64,000 bases of DNA from Poecilobothrus nobilitatus (Eukaryota; Arthropoda; Insecta; Diptera; Dolichopodidae), in NCBI GenBank assembly GCA_947095535.1, contig OX352772.1, positions 316,892,018 through 316,956,017 on the forward strand. Direction: 5' to 3'. The notes beneath the pieces are model-generated. The model did no database searches. It saw only the letters and a program-made list of their open reading frames with translations, and was not told where the DNA came from. Shown in pieces: positions 21,560-32,840 of this stretch. The position numbers and the translations under genes are program-made. The number at the start of each line of letters is the position of its first letter. Position 1 is the first letter of the stretch.

Positions 21560-23045
21560 CGTACATTTAATCATAGATTAGCAACATAAGTAAAGAAATT
21601 TAAACTATGAACTCTTTTTGTTGATACTATTAACAAATTTATCATAAGAGGACTTTTGTAAGTATATATAACATGCGAAATAGATATAAAAAGTTTTTCA
21701 TTTTTTCGTTTTTCCACAAAATGTAGATTTTGTATATAATCCAGAAAAAATAATTTGAATTTTATAAGGATAACTTCCTACTGTAATTCATTTTTACCAG
21801 GTTTTACGATAATTTTCTTTGCCAATAACATATCTTTATAATATGTATGTACAAGCGATATGTATTGATTATTAAAAAATCATTCAAAGAGATCTAATTT
21901 TTATCGAAAACAAAAAAAAAAACAAAATTCAAAATAACAGAAAATGACAATAAGAAAAGAATAAAAACGATAGAATTGTTAAAATGTCATTATCATAAAA
22001 TTTTACCACCCATTGAATTCTTATTATTATGATGGTTTTGCATCATCTATCCTAGTTAGAATCCGTTTTTTTTTTTTTTTTTGGATTGAAATTTTGATAC
22101 TTTTAAACGTTACTGTAATGAAATTTAACAGATTGCAAATTGATTCTTAAAATAAAATAAAGAAAGGAAAAACAAAAAAAACAACACATTCATATGCGAA
22201 TATATGGTGCAAGGAGGTAGCATAAATGTGCAAGCAATTTGGTAACAACATGAATTTAATTTTTTTAAGAACAAAATAAGAAAAAAAAGGACATTAGAAT
22301 CATTAATAATAATGTGTTATAATGCGATTTATATAAATATACGTAAAAATGTATTTTAATGAAAAGAAAATTAGTTTTATAAATCAAAAATGCTTTTAAT
22401 CTCCTGTTTTCTCTTTTTTGAAGAGAATGTAAATGTATATTAAACAGGAATAAATATATAGTTTGAATCCTATATACAGGATAATTTCTTGCTGGATAAT
22501 AAAAAATATTTCTATATATTTAAAAAGGTTTTTAATATGGTTCTATATGTAAATATGTTAAAAAAATGTTTTGCATGTAATATGCGAAGGTGCCGAGTAG
22601 TGCAAACATGAATGTTTGGTTTTTAAATAGTAGGTATACACAAATCGTATCAAAGTCAAATATAAACCTGCAGGTGAAAATTAATAGTTTGTCAAAATTT
22701 CAATTTATATTAATTTAAAACGAGGAAGAATACAGAGTTGCCTTTGTCAATTCTTAGATATCCGTACGAACTCGTTAGTATGTTCATAGTCTGCCACTCT
22801 GCTTATAATATTATTTGTTTAATTTTTCAATTATTTAAAATAATTTGGGTGAATTTTATAATTTCTAGAACTATGGGTTGTACATATATTCCAACTATAT
22901 GTTTATACATTCTTCAAAAACAGATTCTAACCTTACAATACTTTTCCAAATATGTTATACCTAGGTAATACTAAAAGGCAAATGTGTGTACTTACACAAA
23001 ATACCAAATATATATTATGATAATGATAAATTATAAAACTCTCTT
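21560..23045. other. AT-rich spacer
   Basis: Poly-T at 22064-22082 and other simple runs. The frames at 22738-22968 and 22984-23199 show no domain; the second overlaps the pogo-like remnant. Confidence 0.35.
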
Positions 23046-23051
23046 ATATGA

Positions 23052-23263
23052 CAGTACGTTTATTAGAGTAACGTGTCCGCTTATCGGAGATTTTAAACTC
23101 CTTAAAGCACAAATTCACTTGTCCGCGTCCGCATATGGCAGAGTCCGCTTATTGGAGCGAAGTTTATATGAAAATGTTATAAAAAAATTTGATTTCTAAG
23201 ATTCTGTCGGTCTATAAGAGATACTTATTATTAGAGCTCTCGGTTATATGAGCTTTCACTGTA
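23052..23263. mobile_element. Pogo/Tc1-like non-autonomous element remnant
   Basis: The right end reads GAGCTTTCACTG followed by TA, so the inward minus strand is CAGTGAAAGCTCATATAACC, very like pogo/Tigger termini (CAGT..AACCTC.TATAA). The left end, CAGTACGTTTATTAGAGTAA, then GTGTCCGCTTATCGGAG, has the same CAGT start and the repeated CCGCTTAT words typical of such subterminal DNA (again at 23137). No transposase is present. The left TA duplication is lost, so the boundaries are tentative. Confidence 0.4.
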
Positions 23264-23571
23264 TATCAATATTCTTATTATACATTATTCATTCATCAGT
23301 GACATATACGATATGTAAAAAAAATAAACATGATGTATAAGTAGGTACATATTATGTATACTAATATCATATATGTAAATATAAATTTTTCAAGAAACCG
23401 CTGTATTTTTTATTTACTTAACTTTTTTTGTACTACGCATCATCATCCTCAACAATTTTTAATTATCGAATAAAAAAAAAATTAAAAAAAATCGTTAAAG
23501 AAAATTTGTTACAAAAATTGAGAAAAATCCAGTCACACACGTCACGTCACAGTCACGTTAATTTTAAGGTA

Positions 23572-24290
23572 ACCCTATATTATTAAAAAAAGTTGTTAAC
23601 AGAAATAAAAGTATAATATTGGAGCTTTAATTTTTTTGTATTACTTAAAAATTTGAACAGGTGTTTAAAAATAGAAAATTTTCAGTTTTTGACCCCTTAC
23701 AATATAAAATATTTTCTAAGTCATACTTTGAAAGATCTACTCCTCTCAAAATTTCAAGTTTCTAACTTAAACCGTTTGGAAGATAGAAGGAGTCAAGAAT
23801 TCTGTAAAATTTAAGTTTCACATAACGGTAAAATAAGACACCGTATGACACAAGTATTTATTTAGTATTTATATATTTGTAAAGCTAATAAAAGCAGCTA
23901 TCGTATAGCGATAGATTAAAGATATACCTTATAGAAGGTATATCTTCAGATTCAAGATATATATAGAACTTTGTATTATAAAAATTTAAATATAGAACCT
24001 TTTCGAACTTTGGGGGGCTGTAGCTTGGTAACGGGTGGTGTTACAGAAAAATGCAGTTAAAATTTCATGGCTCTATTTCAAACGATGTAGAACTTTTGAA
24101 AAATTTATATGAAAACTGTGGAGATCAAAAAGTTAGTTGTTCGAGAGCTTCCCGAAGTTTTGGTCGGATCTTAACCAAAAAAATAGAGAACCTTCAAATT
24201 GATCCAATAATATTTTCTGTTAATTTCAAGACTCTAGCTTTCTTAGTTTTTGAGTTATCTTGTTGACGGACGATTCATACCTTTGAAGGT
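23572..24290 (-). mobile_element. Family B-related repeat, minus strand
   Basis: On the minus strand the text reads TCTACATCGTTTGAAATAGA, ACCACCCGTTACCAAGCTAC, AGCCCCCCAAAGTTCGAAAA and GGTTCTATATTTAAA. These parallel the family B blocks CACCGTTAAAGATAGAG, CCCATTACGGAGCTACAGCC and CCCTATTTTTAAA. CGTCCGTCAACAAGATAACT near its start corresponds to the CCGTCCGT plus ATAACTC words of Helentron-type repeats. The plus-strand frame at 24051-24266 is a shadow. An internal GATATACCTT...AAGGTATATC inverted repeat lies at 23920-23946. Confidence 0.45.
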
Positions 24291-24392
24291 ATATCTAGCT
24301 TGCTTATTTCGAACGGATCCTTATCGTACGAGTATAAAAATAATTAATTTATTTTAAAATAATTTATATTTTAAGTAATTTATATTTATATT

Positions 24393-24444
24393 GTATAGTA
24401 ATAAAATTAATATTTTAAAATAATAATTAATTTTATTACTATAC
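24393..24444. repeat. Perfect 19-bp inverted repeat
   Basis: GTATAGTAATAAAATTAAT (24393-24411) and ATTAATTTTATTACTATAC (24426-24444) are exact reverse complements around a 14-base loop. AT-rich, with no associated gene. Confidence 0.7.
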
Positions 24445-24654
24445 ACACGCAAAAGACCGAATGATAAAAGAAAAATAGATAGTTATTTTTCTAATTTTTC
24501 TAACTTGAAAATATTTTGGGAAATTCAGAAATTTTATAATTTTCCTAATTTTTGTTTTCGCAATATAAATTTTTTTTCCATTTCTTTTCATTCCTATTAG
24601 GAGCACAGCGCATCTACTAAGCCACTAAGCCACTAAGGAATTTATAATACTTAT

Positions 24655-24960
24655 ATGACTGAACTTCAGTTTCTGAAATCATTAGTCTCAATAAGCCGTT
24701 TATTACTGCGTTATAGCTATTGTACAATATTATTAAGCGTATATAAATATTTTTATTTGTACGCCATCTATTATTTGATACAAGAAGTTTTTTTTTATTT
24801 TTTTTATTTTGTTATATATTTTGTTATATATTACTTATAGGATATACTTGCATACTTATATATTATTTTTTATTAAAGTGTATTATTCAGCTAGAATTTC
24901 AATTTTGATTTAAAGACCGATTTCTTAGTCACTACCATTGGCTTGATACAATATCAAATA
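24655..24960 (-). mobile_element. SINE family 2, copy 3
   Basis: GCCATCTATTATTTGATACA (24763-24782) matches the shared body word of the copies at 10280 and 12300. Upstream similarity to the 10.3 kb copy runs from about 24690 (ATAAGCCGTTTATTAC against ATAAGCCATGGATTAC). A decayed head on the minus strand contains ATGGTAGTGACTAAG near 24925-24940. An additional tRNA-like word, CTTAGTGGCTTAGTAG on the minus strand, lies at 24616-24640, outside this copy. Confidence 0.42.
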
Positions 24961-25093
24961 TTGTAAGTTTCTTGTAGAGTCATAAAGATTGGAATCCAAT
25001 ACTGACATTTTTTCAAAACTTATAATAGTAAAAATAAAAATTATCTCTTTTTTAATCTGGCTCTTAAAGCAAGGACAATATTACTTTCATTCA

Positions 25094-25123
25094 CCATATG
25101 CATCACCCGGGTAATGCATATGG
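25094..25123. repeat. 10-bp inverted repeat around CCCGGG
   Basis: CCATATGCAT and ATGCATATGG flank the 10-base CACCCGGGTA. The short stem is perfect. Unusual GC content for this region; no role assigned. Confidence 0.6.
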
Positions 25124-25483
25124 CATATTATTTATTGAACTATATGATCAATTATTATTAATCTTTTGAATAAAATAACATATTGAATAAGTTTTGTAAT
25201 AAATGAAATAAATAGAAGACTAGATATTCTCTTGGCGAGAAAGATTGAAAAGTAAGTAAACATATTTGGCGAATACTTTATATACGATTCAATTAAACCA
25301 TACTACATTTTTATTACAGTAGAATGTGTTCGTAGAAATTTTATTCATTTAAAATTTAATTTTTTTTTTTTAAATTAATTTATATTTAAAATTGAAATTG
25401 AAATCCTTTATATTGAAGAAAGAGTCACAATTTTTTCTTATATACATATATAATTGTAAATTTCGTTGCACGTCACAAAAGTA

Positions 25484-25900
25484 TTTTTTTCGCCTAAGGG
25501 AGGTGAGAATTTTTCAAAGACACCAAGAATTTCCGCTTGGTAGTGTCAGATTCTTACTGACTAAAACCCACCTCATCCTTTAGCAAATATAATGAGATAA
25601 AATCCCTATCTGCTAACGCAGCATATTCGCTAGGAGCAGGAATAGGGACAGGATAGGATAAGAATGCGGAAACATTGAGTTGGGAGAGGGACAATGAATC
25701 CGCCTATTATTACTACTATTTTTCTAACTGTAACTATAGTCATCAACAGTTTCAAAATGTACTGGTATATATATAACACCTTCCCGCGTGAGGTAATTAA
25801 TTGAAGGCAACTGTCACTGCAGGAACTATTATTGTTGATGTTGGTATTAGTTATTAATATTACTATTATTTACCACAGAGTCAGGGCCATCAGTGGATTC
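25484..25900 (+). mobile_element. Dispersed repeat family A, copy 1
   Basis: It starts GCCTAAGGGAGGTGAGAAT, then CAAAGACACCAAGAATTTCC, TGGTAGTGTCAGATTCTTAC, TGACTAAAACCCACCTCATC, CTGCTAACGCAGCATATT and GGAGCAGGAATAGGGACAGG. A minisatellite-like part follows: ATTATTACTATTTTTCTAAC, GAGGTAATTAATTGAAGGCA and ACTGTCACTGCAGGAAC. The same order is found at 27240, 32355 and 37863 (plus) and, in part, at 30255 and 28833 (minus). It is non-coding, and class and true ends are not established. This copy is the least disrupted. Confidence 0.65.
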
Positions 25901-26023
25901 TAAACTTTTTTTCTATTATTGCCTTTTAGAAAATGTACCGCATACACTTTTGATTTTCCATTCTGTTGTATTAATTTTTAATATTATAAACAGCAACATT
26001 TTTATTATTGGATCCCATCCATA

Positions 26024-26060
26024 TATGAGTATATGTATATGTATATACATATACATATAT
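26024..26060. repeat. TATG/TACA palindromic microsatellite
   Basis: TATATGTATATGTATATACA runs into TATACATATA, so the TATATG repeats mirror the TATACA repeats and form a self-complementary simple repeat. Confidence 0.7.
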
Positions 26061-26064
26061 AGAA

Positions 26065-27235
26065 AATAAAATCTGTAGATAATTTATAAATTTCAAAATA
26101 TATTTTCTCTTCATTCTATTTATCTTTTGTTTTAATTCCATTGTGATATTCAATTACAAAAATTAAATATTTACCAATCACTTTTAAAATATAAATAAGT
26201 ATGTACATCAAATATTTGAATAATCTGAAAATTTTTCGTTGTTATTTGAATAATAAGAAAATCTATCTGAATAAAGAGAAAAACAAGCAATTCTATAATT
26301 ATTTCGTATATCCTTAAATGAAAAAAAAAAAACAAGAAGTTCTACAGTTTCTTTAATCAAATTTTGAATTTATTGTTTCCGGTTACTTTTCATTATTTTG
26401 TTTTTGTTTTTTTTTTTTTAAATTTTAACTAAAAAATTTTAAATGAAGTTTTGGGGAGAAAACCTGTACATAAATTATTATTTTCATACACTTTTAATCT
26501 TAAAAATGAATAAAATAAACAAAACAATGATGAAAATTTATATCTCAAGAGAATTTTCTTGCTTTTTATTGTATTGTATATTTTAAAGTTGAATAATATG
26601 TGTATAGTATTATTTTTGCCCTATTTATATATTTATTTAAACTATTCTAAAGGGAAAACTTATTTAAAAAAAATTATTAAACTTTAAAGATATTGACGGA
26701 CGCATAAATATGAAATTATTTTTGGTTTTAACATTTTCTGAATTCGGAAATTGTATAAAATTAAACTAAATAGGAAAATTTTACAGGGTAATAAATAATA
26801 ATGTTGAAAAATTGTCTAATTCTATTTAAAAATTTAATACACCATATTGTCTTTAACACAACAAAAGAAGTAAATGTTTTTAGTTTTATTTTAAAAAAAA
26901 AATCTAAAACTTTTTTCAAATTGTTACTTCACAATATCTATTTTTTCCTCAGGTAAAATTTCGTTACGGAACCGTTATGTATAAACATCTTGTTTAATAA
27001 TTATTGTAAGTCGTCGTCGTCGTTTAAAGCTTTAAAGGCACACTATTCTTTATAATTCATATATAATTGGAATCACTTTAATTTTAGTTTTAGTATTTCT
27101 TTTTCTTTCATTCTCTCTTCACTTCTTTACAGAGTTCATTGTCATTAACTTTCAATTTTTTCTGTAAACTTTTTTTTTTTTGATTATTATTATTCTTTTT
27201 TGATTATTATTAGTTCAGTTATAACTGAACAAAAT
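26065..27235. other. AT-rich spacer
   Basis: Only homopolymer runs and a GTCGTCGTCGT run at about 27009-27020 are seen. The minus-strand frame at 25971-26153 translates the microsatellite. Confidence 0.4.
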
Positions 27236-27239
27236 TTCG

Positions 27240-28090
27240 AAATCTGTTTCTATGGGAGGCGCGAACCTTCTAGAGACACAAAGAATACCTACCCCCTTGA
27301 TAGTATCAGATTCTTACTCATTAAATGCACCTTCTTTTTAACCAATATAATGGGATGAAACCGATAACGATATATTGACTGAGAAGTAAGGATTGGGTGC
27401 GGCAATTTTGAATTGGTTAGTGGGACTGTAAGAGAACAATTAATCTTACTATTATTATGACTATTTTGCTAACAGTGACGAATTCGACATTCAGTTATAT
27501 CATACATTATATAACTATAGCTTCTTTCTAGTTAAGGTAATCCACATGCAGCTCCGCTGTACCAGTTTTTATTAGCACATTTCCAAAAAAATTTTGAAAA
27601 AATGTGCTTATTAGTTTCACTCTGTCCGTCCGTCTGTTTACAAAACTTCTACACCGTTAAAGATAGAGAAAAAAACTTTTAACCATGGGTAGGTCTCATA
27701 AAAAAAATAATTTTGTGGAACAACTTTTTCATGTAGCCCCTCCCATTACGGAGCTACAGCCCCTAAAACTTTGAAAAAACCCTATTTTTAAATGCATATA
27801 TCTTCTGTTCTGCTTATTTTCACATTTTTTCTTATTACTTGAAATTTTCAAATTTTTGTGTAAGTCACACTTCTAAACAGTTTGTATTGAGTTTTGGAAA
27901 TGTGCGCTTTTAAAAACCGTTGGTTTACATTCTACCTTGTTATTATTATTATATAGCTAATATTGACGAAACAATCAGTCAGTTACACCGTGCAGTATTA
28001 TATAGGTGCTTTCTACATAAGGTAATAAAAGCAGCTCCACTGTTTACCAGCAATTATAATTATTAATAGTATTACTATTATTTTACGATA
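27240..28090 (+). mobile_element. Dispersed repeat family A, copy 2, split by a family B insertion
   Basis: Family A text (GGGAGGCGCGAACCTTCTAG, ACACAAAGAATACCTA, ATAGTATCAGATTCTTACTC, AATATAATGGGATGAAACC) runs to GCTCCGCTGTACCAG at 27565. It resumes at 27940 with TTATTATTATTATATAGCTA and GGTAATAAAAGCAGCTCCAC. In intact copies the GTAGCAGT word is followed directly by TATTATTATTACTATT, so the 374 bp between is an insertion. Two GCAGCTCC.CTGT words (27548 and 28031) show the internal repeat unit of family A. Confidence 0.65.
27566..27939 (+). mobile_element. Family B element nested in family A
   Basis: It runs from TTTTTATTAGCACATTTCC to GGAAATGTGCGCTTTTAAAA followed by TTGGTTTACATTCTACCTTG. 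The start word GCACATTTCC is repeated inverted near the 3' end as GGAAATGTGC, an inverted repeat about 320 bp apart. It carries CCGTCCGTCTGTTTACAAAA, CACCGTTAAAGATAGAG and CATTACGGAGCTACAGCCCC. Relative to the 4287-5051 copy it lacks about 390 bp of interior. Because it interrupts family A, it inserted later, and its flanks define the family B ends. No obvious target duplication is seen. Confidence 0.7.
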
Positions 28091-28149
28091 TACATATTAC
28101 GATATAACATTAGTACTTATTTTTAAATTTATTTAAAACTTTAAACGCA

Positions 28150-28290
28150 CATTTAAACGGCTGGAAACTTAACCACTACGTTATGAGAAGTCAAATATTA
28201 ATTTCATATAGCCGAATTATTTATTTGGATATGGTCTGACTGGGTTTGGAACCCAAAATTTTACAAGGGACGGCCGGCGATTTAAATTGT
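28150..28290 (-). mobile_element. Two tRNA-like SINE head fragments
   Basis: On the minus strand, TTTTGGGTTCCAAACCCAG (around 28230-28250) looks like a B box with T-arm. Further along, CATAACGTAGTGGTTAAGTT (around 28167-28186) looks like an A box. The spacing does not fit a single tRNA, so these are probably two broken heads. Weak evidence. Confidence 0.3.
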
Positions 28291-28832
28291 TTTTTAAGTA
28301 ATAGTCTTGATTTAATTCTAATCATACTGATCTAAAATCTAATATTTTAATAATATACTTGTTAGAGTCTTTTAGGTATTTTATGTCCAATACCAAAAAA
28401 AAAATGATTTGCATTTTATTAAATAGCTAAATATTTTATTATACATCATAGCACTGGTAAATATTAGTTAGTATTAGTAATCTGTAAGATCTTATCTGTT
28501 ATCGTAAATAGTACTTTAATTTTTATATTAGGAGCCAAAGCTATGCAAGCTTTATTTTAAAGGATAAAACGCATAATTACTCAAAATAAGTTTAGGTAAA
28601 TCGTTTAATAAATTTTTTTATTTAATTTTTTAAAATTACTAATTTTGCTTTACTAATTAACTTTTTAATATTATAACAAAAAATAGAATTCAATGCCAAT
28701 TATTACCAATTTTTTAAATTTCTTTTGATTCTGAATAAATCATAAATTAACTTAACAAAAAAAAGGTTCAAAAATTAAAAAAAATTATAATAATAGTTAT
28801 AAAAAAATTAACTAGGTAGATTTAAACTATAC

Positions 28833-28915
28833 CATATCCTTTTATTATCCTGATTAAATTCCCGTATAATCATTTTTTATTCCTTATGTCTAAATATTTC
28901 TAGTTTTTTTTTATC
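28833..28915 (-). repeat. Short fragment shared with the repeat at 30255
   Basis: CCTTTTATTATCCTGATTAA and TATAATCAT here match CCTTTTATTATCCTGATTGA and AATAATCAT at 30272. The shared block lies next to family A sequence at the second site, so it is treated as a piece of that family. Confidence 0.4.
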
Positions 28916-28919
28916 GAAA

Positions 28920-29480
28920 TTTTTTTTTTGGTACTCAAAAATCCAATCAACCTGAAAAAATAAAAGATCAAACAATTTTTGTTGTTTTTTACAAGGGAAA
29001 ATTAAAATAGAAAATTTGTTTTTTTTTTATTTTTTTTAAGGACTTGTCAATATCCATATATAAAAATTACCTTTAGTTTAACACAAAATTAGAAATTTGA
29101 TATGAACCATCGCGAAATTGGATTGTTTTTTATATGATTGTCCCTTTAAAATTATATATCATTACTTTTTTTTCTGTTCTATTTCATATGGAGCGTATTT
29201 GGAAAAAGGACCCTTTTTTTATTATATGTTATTTTTTTTTTTGCTTTTTAAGTAAATTTCGTTTTTCTCTAGCTTCGTTTGTTTGTTTAGTTGTTTGGTT
29301 GTTTGTAGTTATTATTATTCAATCAATCTAATGTTTATTGTTTGTATCTTAAAATTAACTTTGAATATAATGAAAGCATTTTGTTAGAACTTTTTTATTT
29401 TTATAATTTAAGTACATTACTAATATACAGTCGAATCAAGATAATAATATATTAAATGACGCCTATTACATTTAAATAAC
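28920..29480. other. AT-rich spacer
   Basis: Poly-T-rich DNA. The 29134-29331 frame is phenylalanine-rich low complexity. Confidence 0.4.
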
Positions 29481-29484
29481 TTAA

Positions 29485-29625
29485 ATGGCGATATGATAAA
29501 AGTTCCGGGGTCAAAAGTCCTCCGAGGCACTTTGGTCGTTTTAGAGGAGTTATAATCCCCCGATGAGTTTTGGCTTGTTTGCGAATCATAAGTCCTTAGG
29601 GGATTTTTGTTATATCGAATGCCAT
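29485..29625. repeat. GC-richer segment bounded by imperfect inverted repeats
   Basis: ATGGCGATATGATAAAAGTT (from 29485) is mirrored on the minus strand from 29625 as ATGGCATTCGATATAACAAA, sharing ATGGC, GATAT and A.AAAA. The interior (GTTCCGGGGTCAAAAGTCC, CCGAGGCACTTTGG) is clearly richer in G+C than the surroundings. It may be a small MITE or a fragment of one. Confidence 0.35.
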
Positions 29626-29649
29626 CTAAAATATATAAATTTTTTTTTG

Positions 29650-30250
29650 TTTTTTTTTTTTTATATATTATATACTATTTATCTTTTTAGAGATGGTCAT
29701 TTTAAGATTAAAGTATTATTATTTGTAAATTATTTTCTATTTTGACCTTATCTTTAGAACGTAAATTTTTGAAACATCGCACGTATTATTTGAATCATAA
29801 TATTGTGCAACTCTGTTTTATAAAATGAAAATGAAAATTTCACAAAGTCAATTTAGATCTTTTCAGAAAAAAAAAACTGTTGTCGGTTTTATTTTTCTCC
29901 TTATATAATTGAGAATTTAAGGACATTTTATCTTTGTGGTCTGAGATTACCTATTTAAATTATCCATCAGATTTTTGATTAGTAACTCGTCTATCTATTC
30001 CTCAATTAATTTGAATTTATCCAAGATTATATGGTAAACAAGGAAAATACATGAATCTTATTGTTATTATTTACTGTGTTTATATCAGTGCTGTACCGCA
30101 AAGTTGCTTTTCAATTCATACTTTTCATTTTTCATTGTATTTTTTTTTTAGTAAAATATTAATAACAATAAGAAGATTCATTGTTCCTTTACAGTCCTAT
30201 TTCCCAATTCAATGTTTGCTGATTCTTGTTCTATCAAAACATTAACTAGA
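29650..30250. other. AT-rich spacer
   Basis: Chance frames at 29563-29745 and 30051-30245; no domains or repeats recognised. Confidence 0.4.
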
Positions 30251-30254
30251 TACA

Positions 30255-30478
30255 TATAAAATACCATGCCCTTTTATTATCCTGATTGAACTTCAGAATA
30301 ATCATCCTCTTCTATTCCTATTCCCTAGAAAAACATATTATCAGTCAAGGGTTTCATCCCTTTATCATTACAATAGCTAAAGGGAAGGATGAGTTTAGTA
30401 AATAAGAATCTGATACTACCAAGTGAGTATTTTTGATGTCTTTAGAAGATTCCCACCTCCTTTAGATAAAAAAAAAAA
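30255..30478 (-). mobile_element. Dispersed repeat family A, inverted partial copy
   Basis: Read on the minus strand it has AAGGAGGTGGGAATCTTC, TAAAGACATCAAAAATACTC, TGGTAGTATCAGATTCTTAT and AAAGGGATGAAACCCTTGAC, matching the 5' part of family A. The distal part (CCTTTTATTATCCTGATTGA on the plus strand) is shared with 28833. Confidence 0.6.
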
Positions 30479-30479
30479 A

Positions 30480-31670
30480 ATTCTATATAAATGATTCTAC
30501 TGTTATTGATTTCAATCAATTGGTAATAAAAAACCATTGAACAATTTTTACTTATTTTTTTATTGTTGTTGTTTTTTGTTTTTGTTTGTTTAGTTTTTTA
30601 ATAAAAATAGGACATATTATCAATAAGGATATTGAATGAACAAGGAAGGAGGATATTAAAAAAGTGAATTATAAAATAACAAAAAAAAAAAAAAAAAATG
30701 GAATGGAAATTGAACAATTTTAACTTTTTCTTTTTTATCATTCTTCAGTTCAATTTGTAATGTATAGATTATATTTATTAGCATAAAAAATTGGTACCAG
30801 AAAATACCGTTATGACTAATTTTTATTTTTTTAGTGAATTAGCTGTATTTTCAATGAAATAGAAAAAAAAAAATCTAAAGAGGCGGAGGGTATGTACATA
30901 TATTTTGTAACCATTATAATATCAGATATATAAGGGATAAGACAAAAAAGAAATGCATGGTTATAGACTTAACATGACAATACATGTGGTTGTGTTAATG
31001 TGTGTTTGCATGTATGTTTGATTAATAACAAGCAATACAAATATTATGAAATTTAATCTAAATCCTTATAATTTTTGATTTTTTATAATCTTTATAATTT
31101 TTGAAATAGAAAATAATTGTATATGAAATCCCATTGGGAAAAATCCTTCTTTGTTTTTTTTTTTTTTTAATTTGTTTAATTTAAAACAGAAGTTTAGTTT
31201 ATTTTTTTAAGATTTTCTTCATTTGTAATTAAAGTTAATTGAATTTTTTTTTTCTTTTATTATTTTGGGTTTTTATAAAAATGAAATTTTTTGATTGACA
31301 TATTTGACTAAAAATAATTTGATTTTATTCAATACAATAGGTATTTTATTTTTTGTAAAAGTTTCATATTATTGATTTTAGTTAATAACGCGCTGGTTTA
31401 TTAATTATTTAATTATTTAGGGTAATAAAATCAAAAGATAGGTTTCGTGACTTTATAGGGAAAATTTGATCTTTATGTGTTTCAAAAATAATGCAGCAGT
31501 TTTTAATTAATAATTATTATTATAATCGAATAATGTAATAAAATCGAAACGTTAATTGGAGGTCATTTTATAAATAATAGTTCAAAATTTATTATTAAAT
31601 TATTAGAATATAAAATATATTTTCCAGAATTTATTCAGTAAATATCCAGTAAATTGATTTTTTCTAAAGT
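30480..31670. other. AT-rich spacer
   Basis: Long A and T tracts (30681-30699, 31146-31168); no feature recognised. Confidence 0.4.
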
Positions 31671-31672
31671 AA

Positions 31673-32287
31673 AGGTACGTTCACATTGGAATGCATGCAT
31701 TTGGATTTAAAACATATTTCGATTACAGTTCGGGTACTCTTTGGAAATGTTAACGAATATTTTGTAACCAACATAAATTTAGTCTGTATGCATGCTGCAC
31801 GTAAGCAACAAATATTATTTTAACATATTTTGAATGGTAAATTGTTTTTAAAAAAATCAATATTCTTTGACATTAAATGACATTGGTAAACAAAAGATTA
31901 CTTTGAATTTAAAATTTATAAAAAAATTTTGACAAATACTTACTATATTGTGTTTTTGTTTAAATTTAAGAGTTATTTTAAGAATTTAAAAAATATAATC
32001 ATCTGTCAAAAATATAATTAGCAGTGTTGTTTTAGCATTAATATTTTATTTTTCGTTTAATTGTGTTCATAATAAGGACAAAATATTAGTTGAAAAATGG
32101 TACATTTTAAAATAATAATCGGTTGTATTGAATATTTAATATAAATTTGTGTCTTGTATAAATTTACAAACGATGCAAGCATATTTTCTTAATTTACAAA
32201 AGAAAGAGCACGTCATTAATTCAATATAAATTTTCAATCAATGAAAATTTAGCATCTGGATGCATGCATCCCATGTGAACGTATTCT
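31673..32287. mobile_element. TIR-bounded non-autonomous DNA transposon (615 bp)
   Basis: The left end GGTACGTTCACATTGGAATG, then CATGCATTTGGA, is mirrored at the right end. The minus strand from 32287 reads AGAATACGTTCACATGGGAT, then GCATGCATCCAGA. About 26 of 31 positions agree when one inserted base is allowed. The interior is AT-rich with no transposase frame. Flanks (TAAAGTAA left, AAATTTAA right) agree at only 5 of 8 bases, so any 8-bp target duplication is decayed or absent. TACGTTCACAT termini suggest a hAT- or P-like superfamily, but this is not settled. Confidence 0.65.
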
Positions 32288-32354
32288 AAATTTAAAATGA
32301 AAATTTGATTCGGTATAATAAAATTTTTTTTTTAAATTTAAATAAATAATGTGC

Positions 32355-32840
32355 TTTTTTCCTTAAGGAAGAGGTGTGAATCTTCTAAAGAAACCAAGAA
32401 TACCTCTTTGATAATGTCTGATACTGACTGATTAAACCCATCTCCCTATTTAGCCAATATCGCAGGATGAAAACCATAACTGCTAAAGTAATGTATTGAC
32501 TAGGGTGTAAAGATAGGAGAAGGCAGAACAAGAATCTTGAAACTTTGGGGAGTTGTACTGTATAAGAGAAGAATGAAACCGCCTATTATTATTACTATTT
32601 TGCTATCAGTGACAAAGCCATTAATCCTGCATGAGGTAATAGTTAAAGGCAACCTCACCGTCACTCTATCAGTTATTATTATTACTATTTGGTACAGAGT
32701 AAAGACTATTATAGTGGATTTCAAGATGCCGAAGTATATAGCATTTTACTCGACGAGGTAACCAAAGGTAGATCTACTGTAGCAGTTATAATTTTATTAG
32801 TAGCAGAATTAATATTATTATTATTATTAGCATCGGGTCA
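32355..32840 (+). mobile_element. Dispersed repeat family A, copy 3
   Basis: It has CCTTAAGGAAGAGGTGTGAA, CTAAAGAAACCAAGAATACC, TCTGATACTGACTGATTAAA, CATAACTGCTAAAGTAATG and CGCCTATTATTATTACTATT. Two internal units follow, each with GAGGTAA, a GGCAAC- or GATCTACTGTAGCAG-like word and TTATTATTATTACTATT. Overlapping plus and minus frames at 32500-32761 are shadows of this repeat. Confidence 0.62.

Noticed and set aside
23041..23199. Short plus-strand frame containing CCGCTTAT words
   Set aside because: It lies across the pogo-like remnant's subterminal DNA and has no protein motif.
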